32,306 nt of DNA from Bacteroides sp. (GTDB taxonomy: Bacteria; Bacteroidota; Bacteroidia; Bacteroidales; Muribaculaceae): the NCBI GenBank assembly GCA_014801785.1, contig JAAVDN010000017.1, positions 26,621 to 58,926 of the forward strand, read 5' to 3'. The translations under genes were made by a program, and so were the position numbers. Under the pieces are notes generated by a model that was not told the DNA's origin, ran no database searches, and saw nothing but the letters and a program-made list of their open reading frames with translations. Shown in pieces: positions 24,668 to 32,306 of this stretch. Within the stretch, counting starts at the first letter, position 1. Every line of letters starts with the position of its first letter.

Positions 24668-25843
24668 TTATTCCACTCCGCCAAGAATGGCTTTTAGCTT
24701 GTTTTTCAAGGGATTGGCATACATGATGAGCATCATTTCACGCATGAATTCCCGTTCTTCATCCGTTACATCCTCGATGTCGATTTTTGCAAGCTGACGG
24801 CTGAAATATTCCTCCACTTCCTGTTTCTCCTCCGCAGTGTATTTCTCAGCGAATCTATTCTTGGAGTGAAGCAGGTCGAACGCGACATAGTTTATGGGGA
24901 ATATTTCGTAGGAGCGGTGGATTGCCTGGTCGATGAGGGCAACGATATATTTCGCCGAAGTATTGGGGTCGCGGAAAAGTCCGAGCTGATCGATTTTGGT
25001 GTTGATGCGAGGTGTCAGCTGGATATGGACCCGTCCCTTGAACTGGAGCAGACCTGTCTCCATGGAGAAAAGGTCGTCGTGTGTGGATTTTTTGAATTTG
25101 GGGTCGCGGCGACGGCGCAGGAACTCCTTTACTTTAAGGTAGTCATTGGGGTCATACTCGTAACTGAGCGATACGGGCATAAGATTGATTTCCTTAAGCT
25201 TTTCCATGAAATTCCCTTCGCCGGCATAGGAGAGCATCTTTACGAGCGATTCCTGAGTGCGGTCGGAAGAGTCCTTGGCACGACCCTCGCGTTGGGCTAT
25301 CCATACAGATTCGTGTTTTTCCAGAATGCAGTAATGAATATAGGCCGACAGATGTTTTGCGGCTTCCAGGGATTCGCGCAGACCTGTATTGCGCTTGACT
25401 ATAAAACTTTTATTCAGGCGCACCAGGTCGGAAATCCAATCATAAATCAAAAGGTTGTTCCCTATGGCGACTTCGGTCGTCGGCAATCCGCGCCGCATGA
25501 AAGCCAGGTTCAGGAACGAGGCGTCAAGGACGATGTCGCGGTGATTGGTTATGAACGTGTAATTGATTCCCGGATTGAAGTATTTGATTCCGCCCAGGGA
25601 GATGCCGGCGGTTGTTGTTTTGGCCAGCATTTCGAGAAAGGGAAACATAACCTTCTGCTGCAGGTCATGCTTGTTATCTATCTTGAGCAGTTCCTCGATA
25701 AGGGCCGGAACTCCTCCATCAGGCATAGTGAACTTTACCGCATGAAGGAATCCGGGTTCCTTCACGAGATTTTCCATTTTCTGATGGAAGATTGCATCAT
25801 CGTATGGTGCTATGTCGCTGAAGTCGATCTCTCGTTGATTCAT
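24668..25843 (-). CDS. PlsC/PlsB-like glycerophosphate acyltransferase
   Basis: A 391-aa protein from the ATG at 25841-25843 (MNQREIDFSDIAPYDD). The longer frame starts at a TTG inside the promoter -7 box and is rejected. The putative active-site block is FITNHRDIVLDASFL, corresponding to acyltransferase motif I. The later WIAQREGRAKDSSDRTQESLVKML corresponds to the EG-x-R motif III region. LMPVSLSYEYDPND gives motif IV-like context. It probably acylates a glycerol phosphate or lysophospholipid at the inner membrane. In motif I the His and Asp are separated by five residues instead of the usual four, so the alignment of the catalytic pair is not certain. It is followed by the membrane phosphoesterase. 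Confidence 0.85.
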   Translation of the reverse strand: MNQREIDFSDIAPYDDAIFHQKMENLVKEPGFLHAVKFTMPDGGVPALIEELLKIDNKHDLQQKVMFPFLEMLAKTTTAGISLGGIKYFNPGINYTFITNHRDIVLDASFLNLAFMRRGLPTTEVAIGNNLLIYDWISDLVRLNKSFIVKRNTGLRESLEAAKHLSAYIHYCILEKHESVWIAQREGRAKDSSDRTQESLVKMLSYAGEGNFMEKLKEINLMPVSLSYEYDPNDYLKVKEFLRRRRDPKFKKSTHDDLFSMETGLLQFKGRVHIQLTPRINTKIDQLGLFRDPNTSAKYIVALIDQAIHRSYEIFPINYVAFDLLHSKNRFAEKYTAEEKQEVEEYFSRQLAKIDIEDVTDEEREFMREMMLIMYANPLKNKLKAILGGVE

Positions 25844-25882
25844 GGCAGAGATACCCCGGGTCTTATCCGGGGTGTATTGATG

Positions 25883-25890
25883 CAAAGATA
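25883..25890 (-). promoter_or_regulatory. Putative -7 box for the acyltransferase gene
   Basis: On the minus strand these bases read TATCTTTG. Transcription would start near 25877, about 35 bases before the chosen ATG. This argues against the longer TTG start at 25885. Confidence 0.5.
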
Positions 25891-25976
25891 GGGGTTATTC
25901 GCGGGGTGGCAAAGAAAAGAATGTAAAAATTCCCAAAAATTAGGAAACATTTCTTATAGTCCGGGGAAGATAAATG

Positions 25977-27149
25977 TCAGAATTTGGAGGCACGCCAGTA
26001 TAGATAGATTCCTATCAGAAGATAGATGACGTTTGGAATCTCCATTGCGATCATCGGAGAGGTGGCTCCAGAAATGGCGAAGGTGGAGGTGACGGTCGAG
26101 AAGAGGATATAGCTGAAGCTCAGGCCGAGTCCAATACCGATATTCATTCCCATTCCCCCTTTCGATTTTTTACAGGATAATGACATTCCGATGAGTGTCA
26201 GAATGAAGGCGGCGGCTGTAGCGGCATACCGTTTCTCTTTCTCAACTTCAAAGGCGGTTATGTTGGCGACTCCGCGCATTTTCTGCTTTTGGATATATTC
26301 CGAGAGCTGGGGGGTAGTCAGGGTCTCCTGATCATTTGCCGAAATGAGAAAATCCTTGGGTTCTATCGGAATGACTGAATCGAGCTGGTAGCCGCGTGTG
26401 ATACTTTCATTCATTCCGTCGAACGAACGGATGGTATAGGAATTAAGGCGCCAGTGATAAGGGTGCAGGGAATCGTATTGCACCGACTGCGCCGTAAGAC
26501 GCGAAACGAGTTTCTTGTCCTTGAATTTGTCAATTGAAAATCGATATCCGGTCTTTGTGGTATTCTCGAATCGCCCTATGTAGGCCACTTCTCCCGGACG
26601 GACCATGAGCTGGATATTGTTGCCCGATTCAACCGCCTTGTTCTTAACATATTTGTTGGTGTATCGGATTCGGTTTATATTGGTCGGTGGGATGATATAG
26701 TTTGACAGGGCGAAGGTCAAGGCGGCAATTATGGCTGCTCCTATCATATATGGGCGCAGTAGTCTTCTGAAAGAGACTCCGCTGGAGAGTATGGCTATTA
26801 TCTCCGAATTGCCGGCCATCTTTGTTGTGAAGAAGATGACGGAGATAAAAACGAAAAGAGGGGAGAGCTGGTTTGCGAAATAGGGGAGGAAGGAGGCGAA
26901 ATAGTCGAAAAGGGTCTCGTTGAGCGGGGCGCTCAGGAAGGCATCGAGTTTTTCGGTCACATCGAACATCGCGATGACCGCAAGCAGGAGCAGGGTCGCG
27001 AGAAAATAGGTTCCCAGAAATTTGCGCAGGATATAGAGGTCGAGAATTTTCAGCAACCTGCGGTTCTCCTTCTCCCCTTTTCTTTTGCGGAAAGGGGAGA
27101 AGGAGAATAGGTTTGCTTTTGAAATACGTTCTTTGACACTGATTTTCAT
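25977..27149 (-). CDS. lptG: LptF/LptG (YjgP/YjgQ) family LPS-export permease
   Basis: A 390-aa membrane protein if the ATG at 27147-27149 is used. Membrane helices come at the start (FLGTYFLATLLLLAVIAMF), near LSPLFVFISVIFF, in MIGAAIIAALTFALSNYIIPP, and three at the end. A large periplasmic domain of the YjgP/YjgQ type lies between. It would form the membrane part of the LptB2FG transporter that lifts LPS from the inner membrane. LptF and LptG cannot be told apart here. The conserved part begins only at LLKILDLYILRKFLG. A TTG at 27054-27056 with AAGGAG 9 bases before it gives a 359-aa protein of usual length, and may be the true start. Only 44 bp separate it from tgt. Confidence 0.9.
   Translation of the reverse strand: MKISVKERISKANLFSFSPFRKRKGEKENRRLLKILDLYILRKFLGTYFLATLLLLAVIAMFDVTEKLDAFLSAPLNETLFDYFASFLPYFANQLSPLFVFISVIFFTTKMAGNSEIIAILSSGVSFRRLLRPYMIGAAIIAALTFALSNYIIPPTNINRIRYTNKYVKNKAVESGNNIQLMVRPGEVAYIGRFENTTKTGYRFSIDKFKDKKLVSRLTAQSVQYDSLHPYHWRLNSYTIRSFDGMNESITRGYQLDSVIPIEPKDFLISANDQETLTTPQLSEYIQKQKMRGVANITAFEVEKEKRYAATAAAFILTLIGMSLSCKKSKGGMGMNIGIGLGLSFSYILFSTVTSTFAISGATSPMIAMEIPNVIYLLIGIYLYWRASKF
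27064..27107. repeat. Perfect 17-bp inverted repeat at the 5' end of the permease gene
   Basis: TTCTCCTTCTCCCCTTT at 27064-27080 is the exact reverse complement of 27091-27107, with a 10-nt loop. It lies between tgt and the conserved part of the permease. If the permease starts at 27056 it is a 5'-leader stem-loop; if at 27149 it is coding. Confidence 0.8.
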
Positions 27150-27193
27150 CCTGGGGAGTTGGGTCACAGATATGGGATGTTGTTTAGGAGGTT

Positions 27194-28324
<1,131 letters not shown>

Positions 28325-28353
28325 GAATAAATTTGTTCGGGTGTACCGGAGGA

Positions 28354-28377
28354 TAAGTAGCTGGTAAAATAAATGAG
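28354..28377 (+). repeat. Dispersed intergenic repeat, copy C (TAAGTAGCT family)
   Basis: TAAGTAGCTGGTAAAATAAATGAG (split here as TAAGTAGCT plus AAATAAATGAG) lies between tgt and spt. It is read on the plus strand, opposite to both neighbouring genes. It directly abuts the hairpin at 28383. Confidence 0.6.
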
Positions 28378-28382
28378 TATAT

Positions 28383-28412
28383 AAGAGTGTGTTTAAATTC
28401 AAACACACTCTT
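28383..28412 (-). terminator. Terminator hairpin after spt
   Basis: A perfect 12-bp stem, AAGAGTGTGTTT (28383-28394) with AAACACACTCTT (28401-28412), and a 6-nt loop. It lies 55 bp past the spt stop on the minus strand and is followed there by an A/T-rich stretch. It should separate spt from tgt transcription. Confidence 0.75.
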
Positions 28413-28467
28413 AGAGTTGCTCGGTAGCTTCTTATGCCAATCAATGGCATGGGGGCCCGATGGAAAT

Positions 28468-29655
28468 TTATTTTATCAGTCCGTGTTTACGGAACACTTT
28501 CTCGATTGCTTCGAGCGAACGGGTCACCTGCTCCTTGGTGTGGGTTGCCATCAGGGAGTAGCGTATGAGAGTATCGTTGGGGGCGACAGCGGGGGTGACG
28601 ACCGGGTTGACAAACACACCCTCTTCGAGCAGGTCATGCGTGACGGCGAATGTCTTATAGTCGTCACGGATGAAAAGCGGAATGATGGGGGTGGATGTAT
28701 GTCCGATTTCAAGTCCCATTGCGCGGAAATTCTCAAGCGCGTAGTTGGTGATATCCCACAGGTGAGCCTGGCGTTCGGGTTCTGCAATCATGATATCCAT
28801 CGCCGCACTCGCAGCGGCTGTGGAGGCCGGGGTGATGGAGGCCGTAAAGATATATGAACGTGAGTGATGACGCAGGAAATTGGTGATTTCTTTGTCTGTG
28901 GCGATGAATCCTCCCAGGGATGCGAAGGATTTAGAGAATGTGCCCATAATCAGGTCTACATCATCGGTCAGCCCGTAGTGGTTCACTACTCCGCGGCCAC
29001 CCTCTCCGAAGACACCGATACCGTGAGCTTCGTCTATCATAGTCGAAGCATTGTATTTCTTAGCCAGTCGCACAATCTCGGGCAGGTTGGCGACATCTCC
29101 CTCCATGGAAAATACCGAGTCGGTGACAATGAGCTTGATCTTGTCAGGATCGCATTTTGCCAGTTGCTCCTCCAGGGAAACCATGTCATTGTGCTTATAT
29201 TTAAGAGGAGTGGAGAAGGAGAGACGGCGTCCTTCGATTATGGAGGCGTGGTCCTGCTCGTCGCATAGGATATAGTCGCCGCGTCCTGTCAGAGCGGAAA
29301 CCACACCCAGATTGACCCCAAAGCCGGTGGAATAGAGCATTGCATCCTCTTTGCCGACATAATCGGCTATTTTGGCCTCGAATTCCTTATGTATATCGAG
29401 TGTGCCGTTGAGGAAGGGGGAACCGGCCATTCCGGTGCCATATTTCTTGGTAGCTGCGACAGCAGCCTCGATTACTTTGGGATGGTTGGTAAGACCCATA
29501 TAGGAATTGGATCCGAACATAAGCACCTTTTTGCCGTCCATCAGTACCTCCGTATTCTGAGATGAGGATATGGGGCGGAAATAGGGATAGATTCCGGCAG
29601 CCTTTGCTTTCTGAGGAGCGTCGTATCTTCCAAGCTTTTCTTGTAATGGCTTCAT
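28468..29655 (-). CDS. spt: Serine palmitoyltransferase (alpha-oxoamine synthase family)
   Basis: A 395-aa PLP enzyme that joins serine and an acyl-CoA, the first step of bacterial sphingolipid synthesis. The start MKPLQEKLGRYDAPQKAKAAGIYPYFRPI... with VLMDGKKVLMFGSNSYMGLTNHP is typical of the Bacteroides enzyme. GTGMAGSPFLNGTLDIH, DEQDHASIIEG and TMIDEAHGIGVFG follow. The PLP lysine is in GTFSKSFASLGGF. The closest alternative is 2-amino-3-ketobutyrate CoA ligase, as the two are often confused in annotation. The SPT reading is favoured by the N-terminal PYFRPI segment and the phylum. It is transcribed alone from a promoter near 29690 and ends at a strong hairpin. Confidence 0.9.
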   Translation of the reverse strand: MKPLQEKLGRYDAPQKAKAAGIYPYFRPISSSQNTEVLMDGKKVLMFGSNSYMGLTNHPKVIEAAVAATKKYGTGMAGSPFLNGTLDIHKEFEAKIADYVGKEDAMLYSTGFGVNLGVVSALTGRGDYILCDEQDHASIIEGRRLSFSTPLKYKHNDMVSLEEQLAKCDPDKIKLIVTDSVFSMEGDVANLPEIVRLAKKYNASTMIDEAHGIGVFGEGGRGVVNHYGLTDDVDLIMGTFSKSFASLGGFIATDKEITNFLRHHSRSYIFTASITPASTAAASAAMDIMIAEPERQAHLWDITNYALENFRAMGLEIGHTSTPIIPLFIRDDYKTFAVTHDLLEEGVFVNPVVTPAVAPNDTLIRYSLMATHTKEQVTRSLEAIEKVFRKHGLIK

Positions 29656-29683
29656 TTCAATCTGTTGAGATATGATTAGAATG

Positions 29684-29691
29684 CAAATTTA
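29684..29691 (-). promoter_or_regulatory. Putative -7 box for spt
   Basis: On the minus strand these bases read TAAATTTG, matching TAnnTTTG, about 30 bp before the spt ATG. No clear -33 box was found. Confidence 0.5.
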
Positions 29692-29887
29692 GTAAATATT
29701 TTCGATATTGAGGGGTGTTTTGTCGCGAGACTCTTTGTTTTTCCGTTTTTTTTGTATATGGAGAAGGATGGCGTCAGACTCAATCCTGCAGGAATTTTTC
29801 TTTAGGGCGTAAAATCCCGTTCTATTGGAATGAGGGGAGACAGGGAAAGGGCGCGGGAAGGTATGTTGGATAACGGTTAACGGGTTT

Positions 29888-29913
29888 TGTCACGTTTGTG
29901 ACATATTTGTCAC
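29888..29913. promoter_or_regulatory. TGTCAC operator-like array upstream of dnaK
   Basis: TGTCAC (29888-29893), GTGACA (29898-29903) and TGTCAC (29908-29913) start exactly 10 bp apart. The first two form a perfect palindrome, TGTCACGTTTGTGACA. Another TGTCAC occurs at 30095-30100. The layout fits a dimeric regulator binding on one face of the helix; CRP/FNR-like proteins bind sites of this kind. The regulator is unknown. Confidence 0.55.
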
Positions 29914-29995
29914 GGTCGGAATCTCAATCACGAAGAGGTGTGTTTTTATATAATATATTGATAATAAGAATATTAGAATAAAACATTAAATATGA

Positions 29996-30028
29996 TTGAA
30001 ACATTTTGCACTTCATTTGTTAATATTT
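29996..30028 (+). promoter_or_regulatory. Possible dnaK promoter
   Basis: TTG (29996-29998) and TAATATTT (30021-30028), 22-bp spacer, with an A/T-rich block just upstream. The -7 box ends TTTC instead of TTTG, so the match is imperfect. Confidence 0.4.
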
Positions 30029-30158
30029 CAAACGAACCCCGAAAGGTATCTCGGAGGGTTCCTCTCAGATTGACGGATCTCGGATAACGGGAGTTGTCAC
30101 TTCTGAGGTTAGTCAAAATTCAAGAATACAGAAACAAAACAAAATTTATAAAAAGACT

Positions 30159-32057
30159 ATGGGAAAAATCATTGGTATTGACCTGGGTACAACCAACAGC
30201 TGTGTAGCTGTTCTGGAAGGTAAAGGCCCGGTAGTAATTCCTAATAATGAAGGACGTAACACGACTCCCTCGGTTGTGGCGTTTGTAGATGGCGGTGAAC
30301 GTAAGGTCGGTGACCCGGCTAAACGTCAGGCTGTGACCAACCCGACTCGTACTATCTACTCCATCAAGCGTTTCATGGGTGAGAAGTGTAATCAGGTCGA
30401 GGATGAGATCAAGCGTGTTCCTTATAAGGTCGTTTGTCAGAATGATATGCCGAAGGTTGACATTGATGGCCGCGACTATACTCCGCAGGAGATTTCCGCT
30501 ATGATTCTTCAGAAGATGAAGAAGATTGCTGAAGATTATCTCGGCCAGGAGGTGACTGAGGCCGTTATCACAGTTCCTGCATATTTCGACGACTCCCAGC
30601 GTCAGGCAACCAAAGAGGCTGGTGAGATTGCCGGTCTGAAGGTAAAACGTATCGTCAACGAGCCTACCGCAGCAGCATTGGCTTACGGTCTTGATAAATC
30701 CGAAAAGGAGCAGAAGATTGCTGTCTTCGACCTCGGTGGAGGTACTTTTGATATCTCCATCCTTGAACTCGGTGACGGTGTCTTCGAGGTTAAGTCAACC
30801 AACGGTGATACTCACCTTGGCGGTGATGACTTCGATAATGTAATCATCGACTGGCTTGCCGATGAGTTCCAGAAGACGGAGGGTGTGGATCTCCGTCAGG
30901 ATCCGATGGCAATGCAGCGTCTCAAAGAAGCTGCTGAAAAAGCGAAGATTGAGCTTTCAAGTTCTACTTCGACAGAAATCAATCTTCCCTATATCACGGC
31001 GACCGCTACAGGACCTAAGCATCTTGTCGTCACTCTGACCCGCGCTAAATTCGACCAGCTTGCAGAGAAGCTCATCGATGCAGTGGCAGCCCCCTGTATC
31101 CAGGCGCTCAAGGATGCCGGTCTGACCTCCTCTGAAATTGACGAGGTAATTCTGGTTGGTGGTTCAACCCGTATCCCAGCTATTCAGAACAAGGTCAAGG
31201 AACTGTTCGGCAAAGAGCCTAACAAGAGCGTTAACCCTGACGAGGTCGTAGCTATCGGCGCTGCAATTCAGGGCGGTGTCCTGAGCGGCGATGTGAAGGA
31301 TGTGCTTCTTCTTGACGTTGTGCCTCTGTCGATCGGTATCGAGACTATGGGTGGCGTCATGACTAAGCTTATCGAGGCTAACACCACTATCCCGACCCGT
31401 AAGAGCGAGACTTTCTCGACGGCCGCTGATAATCAGCCGGAGGTCACGATCCGTGTTCTCCAGGGTGAGCGTCCTATGGCCGCTGACGATAAGCTCCTCG
31501 GAGAATTTAATCTTGGCGGTATCGCTCCCGCTCCGCGTGGAGTGCCTCAGATTGAGGTTACCTTCGAGGTAGACGCCAACGGTATTCTTAATGTTTCCGC
31601 GAAGGATAAGGCAACCGGTAAGGAGCAGTCAATCCGTATCGAGGCTTCCAGCGGTCTGAGCGAGGCTGAAATCAACCGTATGCGCGATGAGGCTAAGGCA
31701 AACGAGGAGGCAGATAAGAAAGCTAAGGAGCGCGTCGACAAGCTGAACCATGCCGACTCTATCATCTTCCAGACTGAGAAGCAGATCAAGGAACTTGGCG
31801 ACAAGATTCCGGCTGACAAGATGACTGCTATCAACGCAGCTCTCGATCGCCTCAAAGAGGTTCATAAACAGCAGCTCGTCGAGGATATCGACTCCGCCGA
31901 GAAGGCTCTGACAGATGCCCTTCAGGCTGCATCTCAGGATATCTACAATGCTCAGCAGGCTGCCGGCGCCGCAGGCGCAGGTGCAGGTGCTCAGCAGGCT
32001 CCGCACCACGGTGAGGAGAAGGATATCACCGATGTGGACTTTGAGGAAGTGAAATAA
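30159..32057 (+). CDS. dnaK: Chaperone DnaK (Hsp70)
   Basis: A complete 632-aa Hsp70 that folds and protects proteins in the cytoplasm with DnaJ and GrpE. The ATPase domain starts [21 protein letters not shown] and contains [45 protein letters not shown] and [15 protein letters not shown]. The linker is [14 protein letters not shown]. The substrate-binding domain includes [27 protein letters not shown]. The tail ([28 protein letters not shown]) is Gly/Ala-rich with an acidic end. It is monocistronic: neither grpE nor dnaJ is adjacent. A long leader and a strong terminator surround it. Confidence 0.99.
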   Translation: MGKIIGIDLGTTNSCVAVLEGKGPVVIPNNEGRNTTPSVVAFVDGGERKVGDPAKRQAVTNPTRTIYSIKRFMGEKCNQVEDEIKRVPYKVVCQNDMPKVDIDGRDYTPQEISAMILQKMKKIAEDYLGQEVTEAVITVPAYFDDSQRQATKEAGEIAGLKVKRIVNEPTAAALAYGLDKSEKEQKIAVFDLGGGTFDISILELGDGVFEVKSTNGDTHLGGDDFDNVIIDWLADEFQKTEGVDLRQDPMAMQRLKEAAEKAKIELSSSTSTEINLPYITATATGPKHLVVTLTRAKFDQLAEKLIDAVAAPCIQALKDAGLTSSEIDEVILVGGSTRIPAIQNKVKELFGKEPNKSVNPDEVVAIGAAIQGGVLSGDVKDVLLLDVVPLSIGIETMGGVMTKLIEANTTIPTRKSETFSTAADNQPEVTIRVLQGERPMAADDKLLGEFNLGGIAPAPRGVPQIEVTFEVDANGILNVSAKDKATGKEQSIRIEASSGLSEAEINRMRDEAKANEEADKKAKERVDKLNHADSIIFQTEKQIKELGDKIPADKMTAINAALDRLKEVHKQQLVEDIDSAEKALTDALQAASQDIYNAQQAAGAAGAGAGAQQAPHHGEEKDITDVDFEEVK

Positions 32058-32071
32058 GATACATTAACTCC

Positions 32072-32117
32072 AAAAAAAAATCAGGTGTAACTCAACGAGT
32101 TACACCTGATTTTTTTT
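32072..32117 (+). terminator. Intrinsic terminator of dnaK
   Basis: Stem TCAGGTGTAACTC (32081-32093) with GAGTTACACCTGA (32097-32109), loop AAC, preceded by an A-run and followed by a T-run. It is symmetrical and so could act in both directions. A second stem, CTGCTAA (32130-32136) with TTAGCAG (32158-32164), follows. Confidence 0.92.
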
Positions 32118-32187
32118 ATCTATATTTCTCTGCTAACCCTTGTTTTATTCGGATTTTTTAGCAGTTGCTTATGGTAAAATGTTTCGG

Positions 32188-32276
32188 TAAGTAGCTCTCA
32201 GAAATAAATGAGCATCTAAAACAGGGCTATCGCGCAGTCAATTCAGGCGCGGAGAGAAGGAGCTTAGCGGGCTAAG
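32188..32276 (+). repeat. Dispersed intergenic repeat, copy D (TAAGTAGCT family)
   Basis: TAAGTAGCT, AAATAAATGAG, TAAAAC, TATCGCG and GGAGCTTAGC follow in the same order as at 1987-2076. It lies 70 bp past the dnaK terminator and continues near the window edge, so its true end is unknown. It carries a small stem, GCTTAG-CGGG-CTAAGC. Confidence 0.65.
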
Positions 32277-32306
32277 CGACTGAACGACAAGACTGAAGGG
32301 ACAAGC

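Larger units (their letters stand above)
29656..30158. other. 503-bp divergent intergenic region between spt and dnaK
   Basis: No gene is visible in this interval. It holds the spt -7 box (29684-29691, minus), a T-rich stretch near 29737-29757, the TGTCAC array (29888-29913), an A/T-rich block (29944-30000), a possible dnaK promoter (29996-30028) and a ~130-nt dnaK leader. The leader has a short pairing of CCTCTCAGA (30061-30069) with TCTGAGG (30102-30108). No CIRCE element (TTAGCACTC/GAGTGCTAA) is present. Confidence 0.7.

Noticed and set aside
28325-28450. N-terminal extension of tgt by 42 codons
   Set aside because: It passes through the dispersed repeat and the spt terminator hairpin; the family start is MDFKLETTTPRSNARAG at 28324.
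29656-30158. CIRCE heat-shock operator before dnaK
   Set aside because: Neither TTAGCACTC nor GAGTGCTAA occurs in the interval.

Overview
The window looks like a chromosomal segment of a gut-type Bacteroidales, most likely of the Muribaculaceae/Bacteroides/Porphyromonas group. The grounds are several promoters of the Bacteroidetes type (TTTG or TTG about 18-22 bases before TAnnTTTG), roughly 50% GC, a serine palmitoyltransferase for bacterial sphingolipids, the Bacteroidetes form of RNA polymerase omega, a carboxypeptidase-regulatory-domain TonB receptor, and expansion of the AAA-ATPase-like/PD-(D/E)XK (DUF1703-type) family. The genus cannot be fixed from sequence alone.

Left third (1-9.8 kb): an accessory region. 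It opens with a tandem array of AAA-ATPase-like/PD-(D/E)XK genes: a 3' end, then two full copies at 421-1983 and 2171-3742. A promoter and a roughly 340-nt region with strong RNA-folding potential (3811-4150) follow. Then comes a tight three-gene operon for secreted proteins: a beta-helix-like protein, an 1145-aa modular surface protein ending in a type I dockerin, and a small protein with cohesin-like character. At 9366-9787 an 87-bp terminator/promoter block and the first ~99 codons of an ATPase gene reappear. They break off at the stop codon of a convergent TonB-dependent receptor gene (9754-12159, minus strand).

Middle (12.2-23.0 kb): mostly housekeeping. Plus-strand genes are hisS with an unknown partner and a ROK glucokinase. 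A minus-strand run, transcribed in the order bamD, rpoZ, ATP-grasp-like gene, DUF2520-like gene, kdsC, maf, links outer-membrane assembly, transcription and Kdo synthesis. Divergently placed on the plus strand are a membrane PASTA-domain protein and an overlapping rluD-type pseudouridine synthase.

Right third (23.0-32.3 kb): a minus-strand run transcribed in the order spt, tgt, lptF/G-type permease, acyltransferase, membrane metallophosphoesterase and a short folK-like gene. It mixes lipid and LPS-export functions with queuosine and folate metabolism. Then come a 503-bp regulatory interval holding a TGTCAC-type operator-like array, dnaK with a strong terminator, and the start of another dispersed repeat copy.

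A dispersed intergenic repeat beginning TAAGTAGCT and continuing with a near-constant AAATAAATGAG occurs at four places, and the short TAAGTAGCT motif at others. The best candidates for something undescribed are the structured RNA in front of the dockerin operon, the dockerin/cohesin-like gene pair, the mobile-looking hairpin-promoter-ATPase cassette whose repeats flank that operon, and the dispersed repeat family.
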